A stretch of DNA of 64,000 bases from Paracyclopina nana. Lineage: Eukaryota; Arthropoda; Copepoda; Cyclopoida; Cyclopettidae. The position numbers and the translations under genes are program-made. The notes below the pieces were generated by a model. That model was not told the origin of the DNA. It saw nothing but the letters and a program-made list of their open reading frames with translations, and ran no database searches. Shown piece after piece: positions 13,125 through 26,627 of this stretch. The stretch's first letter is position 1, and every line of letters starts with the position of its first letter. Location of the stretch: NCBI GenBank assembly GCA_019096065.1, contig JAGUCH010000001.1:4588001-4652000 (forward strand), read 5' to 3'.

Positions 13125-16100
13125 ATGTGCGACAACAACAACACCCAGAGCATTGCTGACTACTTGGCTCAATTGCTCAAAGACAAGAAGCAATTGGCAG
13201 CCTTTCCCAACGTATTTCTCCATCTCGAGAGGCTTTTGGATGACGGTAGGTCCCTTTACACATTTGTTGTTGGAGCTGTCAGTGAAACGTCAAAAGGCTC
13301 TTTCCAAGCAGTTTTACATGGACTTCCAGAGCTGCTTTATTGTGAAAATATGTCATTTAGATTATCAACAAATCTTACTCGTTGTGAAATCATTAACTAG
13401 GCATGATTTACATATGTTGCAAAACCAACCTTAGATGCTTCACACTTCAGTTCACTTTGATAATTCAATGAGCAAACTAGGTGAAAGCACTTTGGTTGGT
13501 TCAAGAAGACCCAATCTTAATTGCCACGCGATTTGTTTTGTGCTGCTTTGAATCACAACTTTTTTCCCTTCTTCTGCTGAATTTCTGAATTCAATGCTAA
13601 AACTGTTGCTTTTTCAACTACATACACCTGAATTATGCATTAGTAGCCACAAAGGAAGTTTGTTAGGCTCGATAAGAATCTACTGAATCTATTTGAAAAG
13701 TCATGTTTTGTTTCCTCACCACCCTGTTGCAGTTATGTACTAGCAGCAGCTCAAAATAATAATATCAAATTTCTGCTGAATTCTCCCCGAAAGCCCTCAA
13801 AGTGGGTCATTTTTTTTTCCTTTCTCATTCTTGTCTTCATTAATTTCTTGGGCATTTTCTTGCTCATCAAGGATTGAGCTGACAGACTGACTGGGTGAGT
13901 CTTGGCCGGCTTCGGCTGAGACACCCTGTAAAGCTGAACTTTAGGCTAGAAAGGAAGTAAAGAGAAAGCAGAGCTGCTTCAACATCTGCTAGAGTGGAAA
14001 ATTCTTTGGAAAGCTCTGCTATTTTTGGGGCAGACCCACGCCCCCTTCTGAGATTTGTGAATTTTTTCATAAACACATCTACGAGGCTTGTTTGGTATTT
14101 AACTTGGCAATTATTATCCTTAGTACACATGGGAGCAATTTGCCACTCGCAAGTCTTGTGTTACTTTGCCAGGTGCGCTAATGCAAAATACTTGAATGCT
14201 GGTTTATCAAAGCCCACTTTGGTTTAATATCAGCCTCTCTGGCCGTACGTTGCTATGAGCCCTGCTACACATTTCAAGGTTTCGGAGTTTTATGAATTTT
14301 GGCAACCGCTCTCAACCCGTGCCAAATTTGGAGCTGCAAATGTGCACTGATTTATTGCAGTCATTAGAGCAATGGCAACTTTATTTCTCAACAATTAAAC
14401 CTGCCCTCTAATGAAGCTAAGCCTTTTATCGCCTTTAACTTTACACTTCATATTTTGTACTGCCTTGGCAGCATAGATTGGACACTTTCAAATAAATGAA
14501 AGCTATTCACCCATGCAATGTAAACAAGTTTGGTGAAAAGAAATTCTCTTCGATTTTGCACCTCTGCACAAAAGCAGCGTTGCAGCTTTAAAAGAATCAT
14601 TTGTTGTTGTCCTAATGGAGTGACCCTAATTGTTTCACTTCATAAATTACCACTTGACTCCTTAGCATAATTACTTTTGGCTCAGCTGGCATTTTTCCCG
14701 CTGTGGTTTCCAATGTTGCAGTAAATGACATTTTTATGGCTTGACTTGCTAACAAGAATAGTAGAACCCCGTCTTCAGATGCGTCTAGACGCCATTATTT
14801 AAATGATGCAAATGAATTAAATAATATTCATTGACCTTTTTGCTTCTTCATGGCTGACAAAGCTCTGCCTATGCGAGATGAGGTGTTGGAATATTATTTT
14901 GGAATATTTTGATCCCATTTTCTCTTGTGCTTCGTGAGAGGAGCTCGCGATGTCGTGACAATGTCAATGAGACTTTAAAAAACAAATAATTGACAGACAC
15001 TGCGGGGGGAATGTGGCTATAAAGTGGCCAAAACGGGCTCATTATTGGCCTATTACCTTGCTATCACTTCCAATCGCCATCTTTTTAGGCAAGGGTGGAC
15101 GCTTCCAATCAAGAGTCCCCTTAATGCCCTATTTGTGTGGTGGGGCCCTCAAAATATCTCAATTACATAATATAGATGCTTCAAAATGCATTTTGCATAT
15201 ATGTGCATACCATTTGCAATTTTGACAATAGGCTATCTTCATAATAAAGCCCTCATCAACATTTAAAACCTGCAATTTTCACCCGAAATTTCGGGCTAGG
15301 CTCAAATCGTTCCGCGTCATAATCTGGTGATATTTTCAAACAAACAAATATGAGCCGTGGCGCCGTAAAAATGTGCCATTAAAGCCAAAAAAAATAAGGA
15401 GCATTGAAATCACTAGAACATGCACAATATATTGGTTTTCACCACGTACTAACTCAGTTGAGAGGATGTTGTGAAACTTAAAAAAACAAAATTATAGTCT
15501 CCCCACCTTTTTGTTGGTTTTTAAGTAAAGTAGCTTAAAGCTATCGATTTACATATGCATTCCTAGTTCAAAGGTTTTTTGGAGGTGCCTTCAAATTAGC
15601 AGCTTTGAGGCGGCCTTATTTTATTAAAATGCCTATTTCCCCTCGTTGAGGCCTATGGGAGGCCATCCTTAAAGAATGAGTCAAGAAGCTGATTTTGAAT
15701 ATTTGCGGGCATTTAAAATCCTCCCTTGAATTGGAGACTGCCCTGTGGTGGTAGTATAATAAAAAAGAAGTAAGCCAGCTTACTTAACCTTTGGCTGGCG
15801 GGTTTCCATCCAGATTTATATGGAAATGGCGCCCTAAGCAAGATAATGGGTCACGTTTGATTTTCTTCCAAAATGCAAAATGGGAGTACAACTATTTGAA
15901 AAATTCATGGGTGAAATCTTGAGCTTAGCACACCTGGTCTGTGGTTTTTCTTTAACCTCTTTGAGGTTTCAATACTCAACGGCAAGCAACCATGTGTGCA
16001 AACCCTATAAGGAAATCAGCCCCCATATCAAATTCGGGCTCAAAAGATTCCTCGGCTGTAACTTTTGATTTATTTATTTAGCCTTTTTGTGTGTGTGAGC

Positions 16101-19100
16101 TACACAATGAATGAGCCAAATAATTTAAATATGCCTTGACTGACTCAAAGGGTGAGGCCAAAAAATGATGGACAATTAAAGGCAGGACACCAAAAAACCA
16201 TTTCCGTTTTGTTCAATCATGACTGAATAGCATCGATGCCTTTTTGCTAGCATGCCAATTTCGATTAACGGCTGTATGGCTAATTTTAGCGTAAAATAGC
16301 TGACAAAATGGCAATTTTGTAGAAGTCATTTTTCACAAAATTACTGCCAGACATTGAGCTTGTTTTGCCAAATTCCTTATTTGCTTAAATATTGAGTGGG
16401 TGAATTTCATAACGAAAAGCTTTTTTTCGCAAGCTATTCCTCAACTTGACTGCAGAATTTGTTGCTCATCGAAGGCCAGATGTGAGCTTTTTTCCTGACA
16501 AGGTGTTGAAATCGCGCAAGTACTTCCAGCCGTAATCTTCAACTAGCATGGGAGGAAGTGAGAAAGAGGCTGGGCTCACTCTTTGCTACACCTGGGAAGA
16601 AATTTGTTGAACAGATGTGAGCCCCAAATGGCAAAGATCTGATGTGTCACCCTGAAAACCTTTGTTTCCCATATGGCAAAAAAGCATCCATCTCTCCCTA
16701 TGGCGATGATGCATCATTTGAATTTGTTCACACAACCTGATTTTTTCCTTCCCACTATTTGTGGTCGAGAGTGAAAGTCCCATGCTGGCAATATTAGGCA
16801 GATAATTAGAAATGCATGAAACACTCCTTTATTTGAAAAGTCTTCCTTCAAATGCTCTAAGGAAAAGAAGGGAGGACAACATGTGGCCTTTTTGTGAGTG
16901 TGACTTTTCTGTCAAAACAATTTTATGTCTGAAGAAGCTTGCACTTTGACAAGATGCAACTCTGATCATCATCCTTTGAAAAAGCAGTCTCTGTAGGAGC
17001 TTCAATGCTACATTGTTGCGCACTACATTAATTTGGGGGTTGTTGTTATTGTGATGACTCACAAGTCTGGTTTTCTTGAATCCCATGTGCTCTGACATCA
17101 TCCACCAATACTACTCTCAAGGATTCAAACTTTCAGTCCACTTTTCAGCCACTTGCTTGAAATATAGTGGGATTTTTTGCTCAAGCTAATAAATGTGTTA
17201 TTGAGTGAGGATCAATAATGCATTTCATGGGATTTTCGTGGGGAGGCTGGAAATGGGTTAAAAAGGTGGAAAAATGTGACATATGTGTGGGTCCAGGTGT
17301 GCCAGATGCACAAGGTGAACAAATAGCGAAGGCCGCGAGCTTCAGACAGTGAGATACCCACCGTGCAGTCACTCACATACAACTCGCACTTTCAACAGCA
17401 GAAGCAGCAGGCTGCACACTGACTGCTCAAACCTCAAATTCCATAAAGTTGAGCAAACAAATCAGGACAAACCTGCTGCTTGCTGTGTAATCAATTGGAG
17501 TGATTTTCAATTTTCCTGACATTTCCCATGATTGCAAATGAGCTTTTTGAAGCATCTGGAATTGAATGAAGACATTTCCTGTCTGTTTTTCAAGAAAAAA
17601 AAATATTCTGGACGACACTCGTACAGAGATCAGCTTTTTGTGCAGTCTCCTGATCAGATTATGACTTTGAGATGCAGGTTCCAAAAAGTCATGTCAAGGA
17701 AGGGCAATAATTGGTCAGACAAGAATTTGACCCAACAAGCAGGCTTGCTGCTAGCTAATTTCCAGCATGGAATGTGCTTTTTAAAAACCCAAAATTTTCG
17801 TGTGCTCCAGCTGCGACAGATGCCACAAAACACTACTGCACCCTTATTTTCTCCTCCTCCATGATGATCGTGCATAAAACACTTTTTTGCAAATTTAATT
17901 TTGGAGCAGAACCTTCGAAGCTTCTTTGTCTTACGAAACTTTCTTTTTTGGCAAGTCAAAGTTGCATTTTAAAAGCTCTCTCTTTTTTAACTGACTGCAT
18001 ATAAATTAGGCGTAAGAAGGAGCATAGGAGATGTTTATTGAAGCTGAAAGACTTCGTTACAATATTGATAATTCTCCATGTCATAGTGCGCTAAAATTAG
18101 GGTGCACTTTCCTTTCATCAAATAGCGTAAAAATTGCTGCGAAAAAGAATAACCTCGTTGCCAAATATACTAGTGTGTTGGGTTAGCTGTAAGCAACCCC
18201 AAGACTGTGTGTGCTTTTTAAGAAACAAGCGTTATCTTCTTTTCTGGCCGCCACATTAATTAACCCTTTGTAAACTTTGCACACTGAGTTTCATTGCAAA
18301 AAGAGGAGAGGAGTAGTGAGCAACATCAAAGAAAGCCGTTACTTTTCACTGTGTTCTGTAGCATTTTCCGCTATTTATGTTTCGGTTGTTGCATGTCCTA
18401 ATGAGTGCGCAACAATTTAGGACAACCCTAGATAGTTACTTAGTAGCAGCTGCTGTGTGAGGATTGATATGAAGCAAAAGTGCCCAAAAATAAATGCGTT
18501 TTTTGGCTAAATCTCAACTCCACCCACACACGCACACTTGCTCACAAAGGCTGCACATGGTGTGCTCCATTTTTATTCACATTTTGGGATGGTCTGTACC
18601 TGCAGTACATTTAGGGCTCAACCCAAAAAAATGAAGGCTCTTTTGGTCATTATTGCTGCCAGCATTGTTTCAGTGCTGTCAAATTTGAAATTGGGCTCAT
18701 AATTATTTGCTAATAAATTCATGAGCAAAATTGATGCTGAAGGGTGATTGAATTTAGAGCATGGTGACCCGAAACTCTTGCAATTAATTCCTAAGCACTG
18801 CTTCGGTAAATATCTTTGTAAACCTTTTATATATTTTACAATTGGATTTTTTTCCTTCTCGTGAAAGTTTTGCGTAGGAAATTGAATGAGAATTCCGCCC
18901 TTCCTCTCCTCCTGATTTCCTATCATGTCAAAACAACAAAGGTGTCAAATTTTTTTCACTAATTTTCTCAGGTGTGACCCCACCGTGCATACCTACGTAG
19001 TGTGTTGTTGCTGTACGTAGAATGTGTGTCAAGTGTTTTTATAGGGCAAAGAAAAATAGTAATTCACAGAGGAAAAACGCTTTTTTGAAGTCACTCTGGG

Positions 19101-22100
19101 GCTGCTGTTCTGGTATTTGCAACTGCACATGAGGAAAATGCGGCCCCTAAAAAAGTTGGAAATAAATTGGACTGCGTCCCATAAATTCTGTCCCTGCCGC
19201 TTATTTACTTGACCCCCATTTATTTACGAAACTATCTGGATGCTTTCAGCATCTCCTATGCTAAGCAGATTTAAGATTTATTACTCACGATAATAAAAAC
19301 TCGTTTATTCCCCGATAAGAAGGAACATTTTCATTCCGCATTCGACTCAGTCTCGTTTTGGGCGAAAAAATGACCGCCGCCTTTATCACAAAGAAATATC
19401 TATTTCTTCATGCTACCATCAAAAAACAAAAGTGGGTTACCCCAAACAGATAGGCGCCAAGTTTACATTTTTTCTCCCTCCCCTGTCAAACTGATTTAAA
19501 CCCACAAGCCTCAAATAAATTAAAGAACTGCGTTTCTTTCATTATGATGACATCATCTTTTGATGCATTCAGAAAAATTTATCTGAGTCACTTCTTCTCT
19601 TGTGCATATTTTAAGGCTGATGCCGAAATCAGTAGTAGTGCACTTTAAAAAAGATTGACTAGCCTGCCATAACAACAACATCTGGCCTTTTTTTCAAAAG
19701 TATCACTACTAAATGACTCCTTGCACTTGCCTCAAAAGCTTTTCAGCAACTTTTACTTTCATTAATCAAGCTCAGCTAACCTTTTTCCTCCTTGATGATG
19801 CAGTTTTAAGCAAGCATTGATGATGCACAGCCCTATATGGTTTGACATAATTTTCTCTTTGTTGATTTTATTGGCAGACTTGCTTTTTTGGATCTAATTA
19901 GATTAATCATGAGCCTGTTATTCAAAGCCCTGTTGCAGTACTATAAAAGGATTGAAATTAGTGCAAGTTTGGACATGTTTGTACGACTGAAAATGGCTTC
20001 TATGCCATCTATGGTATCATGAGAATCAAAATGCAATAATGGACATTCCTTTCTGAATGTTGCCTCAATTTTTCGGTCCGAGTTTCCCGGAGATGAATGT
20101 TTCATAAAGCATTTGCTGGAGTGTAGTCAAACTCTTGACCTGAAATGTGCTCACAACATTGGGCTCACGACGGTGCATGAATCGAACCCGGTCGGGCAAC
20201 AGTCAAAACATGCAAAGAATGATTAGAACTCCTTTGAACACAAATTATTTGGTGCTCATTGTTGATGCGAAAAAAGGCAATAAACCTCGACATAATGGGG
20301 CATTAAAGATTCAACGAAAACTCATTTCTAGCTAACTACACAATCGGTAGAAATCGTATTTCACCATGACAAAAGTTTCCTTCTTTAGTCTTGGAATCAG
20401 CCAAGCGTTTCCTTGTTTCGACTGAAAGTACAATTGAACACTCTACACAGCATGGAAATCTCAATTATTTAATAAGTTGCAAATGTTGGCGGGTCACAGT
20501 GTATTTGAGCTATCAAATCGATTTTACGGCGGAATTTGTTATGAATCGAGCTCATCGATCCATGTCTGATTAGAAGACATTCAGGTAGATGAAACTACTA
20601 CTTGCATTCAAGACCGGTTATTGAACTGAAGATATCTTACAAAATGTGACATCAGTTCTCAAATTTAGCACAGGCTGCAAGTTTACTTGGCATTCTCTCA
20701 AATTCTGATGATAGGATGACTCAGCAGATTTCATTTCAAAATTAGTGCCAAAAAAGGAGAATCAAGGTTTCCACATGGCAGTCGAGGATTAAATTGGCCG
20801 TGAATTTTGGGTTCTAGAATCCAAGCTTATAATTAGCTCATTTTGATAATTCTGCTTTGCAGTTTTTTCAAAATGTAAAAGTTGCAATTTTGCCCACATC
20901 ATGGCATCATCATACCCAAATTCAAATGTATGTTTTCTTTCTCTTATGTCAGTTTATCCATGTCATTTTTCAAATTGAGTGAAGTCATCTATCTTGGAAA
21001 AAAGTGGGGTTAGACATCATTATGTATGACAAGCTAGAAAATAGATATTTTTTGTTGCCAGCTCTTTGATGGAGGCGCATTGCGCGTCTCGAATACGTGT
21101 AACCAATAGGCGAAACTAATGCGCTGGTGTTTATTTAATTTTTCAGAAATCGGCAAAGTTCGAGGCAACTTGTTTCAAATCAACGGAAAGAAAGCGGATC
21201 CCTTGGTGCTACCTGACGCGTCCGGACCTCCAGTCACTTTGTCAGAAAAGGTTTATGTACCCATAAAAGAATATCCCGAGGTAAGTCAATTGCTCTCTTG
21301 GGGAGCAAGCTTTTTTGGGGGCAAAAACAGCTCTACAGCTGTTCTGGTAATTTATAGGAGCTCGTTAATTCTTTAAACAACTGCAAATCTCACTTTTAAT
21401 AAGACTTAACTTTTCTCTCCCACCCTTTAAAGCGGCTATAGTTTTTTTGGGCCGAATTTATTTGGCTATCATTTATAGTAGAGGCACAGCTTGCACAAAA
21501 TAATTGGGCGAGTGTGGGAAGGGAAAATACACAGCTATAAAGAGTGTGTTAATTTTTGCGCAGTTTAACTTCGTGGGCCGAATTCTGGGCCCCAGAGGCA
21601 TGACTACCAAACAATTGGAGCAAGAGACAGGCTGTAAAATTATGGTGCGAGGAAAAGGTTCAATGAGGGACAAAAAGAAGGTATTCAATTTGTTTTATTG
21701 GCGCCACTGGGCCCAAATATGGGCTATCAAATGTGGTACATCTCTACTACTAACATAAACTAACGTTGATACTTTTTCAAAGCTGCTGATGTCATTGTTA
21801 AACCATGGTAAGAAAAAGCATTACTGCTAAAAAGCAGGACGAGCCGGAATATTTCGAATTAGCTACTTTTTTGGATTATGAAGAAGCCAATCTCCTTCTT
21901 CTCCTAATAAAAAAGATAAATGTGATAAAGGTTCGATGAGCCATTTTTAGGCCGTTGCGCAATTTCCTTTTTTTAAGAGAGCTCTTTTTTCAGCCTTTTG
22001 TGCATCTTGAACACCTGAAAGTGTTTTATAAATGCCCAGCACAATTGAGGATTGAGCGTACGATTAATTTTAGGCTTCACCTCTAATCAAGTTTCGAAAT

Positions 22101-24008
22101 CTAAACTTTGCTCAGCTGAGTTCAAGTAGAGGTCATAAAGTATTCTTTGATAGTCTGTTGGTGGTGTGGTGGAAATAATGGAATTGTCTGAAATAGCAAT
22201 CAGAGAGGGAACATCTTTTGCCTATCTGTTTAAACCATCACAATTTGCTCTGAACTGAACAGCAGCATTTCATGAAGAAAGTGAATTTCTCCTTCTTTTC
22301 AGCAGATCTGTTAGTCTAATCATCATGGCTGAACTACTAACTAAAACTCTGTTTTCTTTTCTCAAAGGTCAGTTGTCTTAAACTTTAGTGTTTTTATAGG
22401 AGGATCAGAATCGAGGAAAGCCAAATTGGGAGCATTTGAACGATGAATTGCACGTTCTCATCACTGTCGAGGATTCGGAGAACCGAGCCAAAATGAAGCT
22501 TCAGAGGGCAGTGGACGAAGTGAAAAAGCTGCTCACCGTGGTAAGTGAACCTGCAATTGGCCCACATGTTCATTGAATTCAAGGTGGATTTCTACTTTGC
22601 AGTCTGAGGGCGAGGATGAGCTCAAAAAGAGGCAGCTGATGGAGCTCGCCATCATCAACGGAACTTACAGAGACTCTCAGAGCAAAACTTCATCGCGTAA
22701 GTCCATCATTACTTTTAGGCATTGCTTCCATGCAATAAAGCCATCATGTTTTCATTTCAGCTGGTCCAGATGCACAAACGTACCTTGTGGACTACAGTAA
22801 TGACCTTTTTACATTATACCAAAAACATAGGAATAGCTGCTGTGATGCCACATAAACGACTTTTAGAATTCGCGCTTCGGCATCAGCTTACATGCGCACA
22901 TAATAGCCAAATGAAAGCATTAATAGCACTTAGCGACCCACTGACTTAACATCAATGCTGAACATTTGAAAATAATGATATCTGATCAACAATTATTTGC
23001 CACTTAGGTCCCTATAATGACATATGGAATTTTTCAGCCGGTCTTGAAGCGCAAAGGTTCCTTGTGGCCAACAGTCAAGCTGCCCTGCAAAATATGATGA
23101 ATCAGCAGAACGCGGCGCTTCGCTCGGCCGCTCCGCTCGGAGGTGCTCCGCTCATCTTATCTCCGCGACTCCAAGTGCCCACAAGCTTGGCGAGCGGGCT
23201 ACTGAACGGGTCGGCGGGCAACAATGGCGGCCCGCCACCCCTTATTGCCGCCGGCGACACTTCGGGCCTCCTGTACGCCCAATACGCAGCTGCCGCCTCA
23301 GCTGCCGACTACGCAAACTACTCTGGACTGGTTAATCCTCTCTTGGCTGAATACTCAACAGCTGATCCTTCCGGTGGGTTGTTTGCGCGTTAATCAGTAT
23401 ATACAAACTCATTCTCTGTATTATTATTACCAGGATTTTTAGACAATTTTTCTTTCCTCTTTTTGTATGAATTAGAGTTATTATTATTTTATGCTATATA
23501 CATGCAGATTCAATCATTCATCCTCCAAAATCATGAAATTCATTATTATTATTATAGTCATTTTTCTCGTCCCCCTTACTCTTACTGTGTACATACTACA
23601 TGCTATTCATTCCACGAAGAAAATTAACTGGCCTACTTCTGCTCCCCGCTCCCCTCTTTTTTGCATCATTTGATCATGCCCTTTCTTCTTCTTTTTTTAC
23701 AAAGAACCTTTTATTATTTTATTATTAAGTGAGCTTGAAAATTGAGCACAATGCAAACAATCTCCAATTGAAACTGAAAGAGGGGGATGCAGGGGAAGAA
23801 ATAGATGATTGCTACTATAAGTATTTTCCTAGTCCACAAAAGGCCAAAAGAGAGTCTTTGTATTAACCTGTTGTACTTTGATATTTTAGCAGGTCAACAA
23901 TCAGCTGTCGCTGCAGCAGCTGCTGCTTCGTCAGCTTCTGGGGGCAAAGATCGCAGGCAACTGAATGGCGGTCAGTCTGTACGCCAGCATCCCTATCCTC
24001 GGACATAA
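13125..24008 (+). CDS. how: STAR-family KH RNA-binding protein, Held Out Wings / Quaking ortholog
   Basis: Eight exons: 13125-13245, 21147-21280, 21564-21680, 22400-22540, 22603-22696, 22761-22796, 23038-23373 and 23893-24008. All are GT-AG and in phase, giving 364 aa. The QUA1 dimerisation region (about residues 8-75) holds [20 protein letters not shown]. The KH domain (about 80-170) has [55 protein letters not shown]2 (about 172-200) has [23 protein letters not shown]. The tail resembles Drosophila HOW ([27 protein letters not shown]) and ends with HPYPRT, like the HPYQR nuclear-localisation end of HOW(L)/QKI-5. The family binds ACUAAY plus UAAY and controls splicing, stability and translation in mesoderm, tendon and glia. 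Exon 6 is 36 nt and phase-neutral, so it can be a cassette. Exon 8 has a tandem TAGCAG acceptor. The start matches the family's [13 protein letters not shown] opening. Confidence 0.95.
13246..21146 (+). other. HOW intron 1 (7.9 kb)
   Basis: This large intron splits the QUA1 region from the KH domain. It is AT-rich, with no supported exon, RNA gene or element. A B-box-like string at 20174-20200 was examined as a tRNA and rejected. Long first introns in developmental regulators usually hold enhancers, but none can be read directly here. Confidence 0.7.
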
Positions 24009-24295
24009 CTTTTATATGTCCAAGGTTAGTAGAGTTTTAAGATCCAAATCTAAGTTTTTCGCGCTTTTATTGGCAAAATTCAATGTGAATTCAAGTGAAT
24101 GCTTCGCGAGAAACCTTTTTTGCCGCAATTGAAAGTATTTTGTATTCTTTTTCAATTTTAATTTCATCTTTGGTAGTGAGGACTTGGTTTTAAAAAAAAG
24201 AGAATGGCTGGCCGGTGAGTGAGCAACTTCCCGGCCAGCGCTTTAATTCAATGTTTTCAATGGCTCAATAAAAAGCTGTAGTGCACTGTAAAAAA

Positions 24296-24313
24296 ACTAA
24301 TGATGATGATAAC
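24296..24313 (+). promoter_or_regulatory. Bipartite Quaking/HOW response element candidate
   Basis: ACTAAT (24296-24301), an 8 nt spacer and TAAC (24310-24313) fit the published STAR consensus ACUAAY-N1-20-UAAY. The site lies about 290 nt downstream of the stop codon of HOW itself, hence a possible autoregulatory site. It is just beyond the first AATAAA (24267), so only a longer 3' UTR would include it. Confidence 0.5.
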
Positions 24314-24587
24314 CATTAAAACATCTCTAAAATACTAATGTTTCTGATAAAAAGTCGCTTGATCATCATCGTAATTACTACATTAGCTGCTGCTGCTTAC
24401 GAGAAATTAACGTCATTTTTTTCTCTTCTCTTTTCCTATAAACTCTGCACGCCATCAATCACAAAAAGGGATCGAAAGTTGAATCGCCAACTCAAAAAAT
24501 ACTACTTACCAACTACATCACTAACTGGGATGCTGCTCATCATCAATAATCAATCAATAATCCACTGATGCAAGATTTCAACAGCAA

Positions 24588-24599
24588 TAATCAACTAAC
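24588..24599 (+). promoter_or_regulatory. Second UAAY/ACUAAC pair downstream of HOW
   Basis: TAAT (24588-24591), 2 nt, then ACTAAC (24594-24599). Further full core motifs are ACTAAT at 24334-24339 and ACTAAC at 24520-24525. ACTAAC is also the ideal branch-point sequence, so these may equally mark splicing of unrecognised 3' exons. Confidence 0.4.
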
Positions 24600-25518
24600 A
24601 CCAGAGCCATTGCCAGGTAAAAATCATAAGAATTGAAGAATCTCTCTTGAAAGAAGTATAGTAGCATATGCAGTATATGTACTTATAAATAAGTTAGTTG
24701 TAGTGCAGATCTGACCTCAATCAATTGCTTGCAACAACCTCAAGTAAAAAATGTGCCATCTAAAACAAAAATGTATAGTCACAACTCCTTTTTTTCTCCA
24801 ACACCATTTATTCTAAACACATTATTGAGTCAAGAAAATGGACTTTTTACTGCTTCAGCAAGTGCCATAAATACTCTCCAGATTTGCTACATACTGCTGT
24901 TAGCAATCTGCTTGCTTATATGTAGTAGTATATTTTCTCCTTCTTTCTCGGACTCAAACCAAGTTTGCATCATAACCAATGTTGGTGCTCTTTTTTTCTT
25001 CTCTCCCCCTCCCAACTTTTGTTGTTGTGTAAATAATAATTATTTTCATGGAATAAGCCCTTTTGCCCGTGCCATCCTAGACGAAAATTGCGATTTTTGT
25101 GATTACGTAAGAAGATGAGAAATACTATAAATACTTAAAAATCAGCATAATTTCATGTAATTTTACGTGACAGCTCACAACAAGATCAAATTAGAATTTG
25201 GTGCCTCAAATCCAGGCTTCTATTATCCTCCTCTCTTAGTATCCTACAATTACAATTCGTGGTCAAGTTGTGCATTTTTGACCCTGGTGCTAAAAAATTG
25301 TCTTCCCCAACCTCGTGTCTGCTGGATTTCTGGTGCCAATTTTAACATTTGACCACTCTATTGTTGTGTGTGATTCCTTTTCTCCGAGATAAACATTGTA
25401 AAATCGATGCCATCACATACTTCTAGTACTACTTTTCATCAGTTTTTGTCTCTCATGTTTTGCCATACATACAAGAATAAAATTGCCATCTGTATTGAAT
25501 TTATTAGGTTCATGATGT

Positions 25519-26627
25519 TTATTCGAATTTCTTGCTGGTTATCTTGTCATTGTCTTCGGGGATCAGTTCTCTTAGGGGTGTCAACGATAAAGACATGATG
25601 TGCCTTTGGTAGGCTTTGTTGCTCCTAAAGAGAGTATCTGTTCCATGGAGGTAATCAAGAATGCCAAGCACTCCATAGCACTGGTTGAACTTCAAGTGGT
25701 GAAAATCGTGGGCTTCCGGAGAAGGCAACAATGGAAAATGGTATCCAGAGTGCGAGTTCAGGGTAGTCAACAAGGCCAAGCAGTACCATAACCATCCTTT
25801 CCAGCAAAACCATAAAATATCTACTAGTATAGTCAAAAGAATAAATGTGGACTAACCTGTGGCTATGTGTGATCCACACAAGAACGGGCCCATAAAAACT
25901 GGAAAAAGATTGGAAAAGAAATGCTCCACTGGATGGGCATAGGTGGAGACAAATCCCACTGAAGCTGTCCATTCATGGTGCTTTTTGTGAATATGCTTGT
26001 AAATGAGCTTGTGGTGCAGAGCCCAATGAGAGTAAAAAAACATCACTTCTTCGACCAGGGTGAACGCAATGAGCTCCAAAACAACTTGGTGGAATTCAGG
26101 CAAAACGTGCACATCCGGACGACCCCTCCACCGGTGAGCTTTTGCTCCCAGCATTATTAGCGGTATATTCAAAATGGCCTGGTTGAAAAACACAGTCTTT
26201 AGCAATCCCTTTAGCCTCTTAGGGTCAATTGGCTCGTTGGTATCTGGTTGAATTTTGTATTTCCTCAGAAAACTGGGCTTGTTGGTTACGTCCATGAGCA
26301 CGTAAATGAACCCAACTGTGGCATACACCAGGTTTGTAATGAAGTATGTACCCCATACTTCCAACACGTACTCATCGTCTCCTGAAAAAAGCATAAGATG
26401 TTGAAATCAGGATTATGGAATCTTAGAAATTATAGCTTGCCTGCGAATGACAAGAACTTTTCCCATAGGCTTTGCCACACATCTCCAGCACCACCCCAAA
26501 ATCGAGTAAGATGCCAAGTGAGTGAATTGCGAGCAGATTCAAATACCAAAATGGAAGACCCAATGACAAAGAAGGCCTTAATGATTGCTCCTTTCAAGAT
26601 GGACGAGACTTGTTGATTTGCCGCCAT
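25519..26627 (-). CDS. FAXDC2: FAXDC2-like fatty acid hydroxylase domain protein (di-iron membrane enzyme)
   Basis: Exons in transcript order: 26627-26441, 26381-25857 and 25796-25519, giving 329 aa (human FAXDC2 is 333). The three histidine boxes of the sterol desaturase / fatty acid hydroxylase superfamily are present: H181-W-A-L-H185-H186, H194-K-K-H197-H198 and H267-D-F-H270-H271, plus HSGYH at 253-257. Around them are family strings such as AHPVEHFFSN, FHHLKFNQCYGVLG and LHGTDTLF. These boxes bind two irons; relatives (SC4MOL, ERG3) oxidise sterols in the ER membrane. The FAXDC2 substrate is not evident from the sequence. Several hydrophobic helices precede the boxes. The first intron has a GC donor (GCAG/gcaagc); the second is 60 bp. 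The stop codon overlaps an AATAAA. The start ATG at 26627 begins MAANQQVSSI. The gene is divergent from PCNX4, 420 bp between start codons. Confidence 0.93.

Larger units (their letters stand above)
24009..25518. other. HOW 3' region and intergenic sequence before FAXDC2
   Basis: This AT-rich stretch probably contains the HOW 3' UTR. AATAAA occurs at 24267-24272 and again near 25475. A donor-like CCAAG/gttagt at 24023 and a phase-compatible 42 nt exon-like segment at 24575-24616 raise the possibility of alternative 3' splicing. Four ACTAAY motifs occur between 24296 and 24600. Confidence 0.5.

Noticed and set aside
20174..20200. tRNA B-box-like string (minus strand GGGTTCGATTC)
   Set aside because: The flanking five-base arms do not pair as a T-stem, and no A-box or acceptor stem is found at the right distance.
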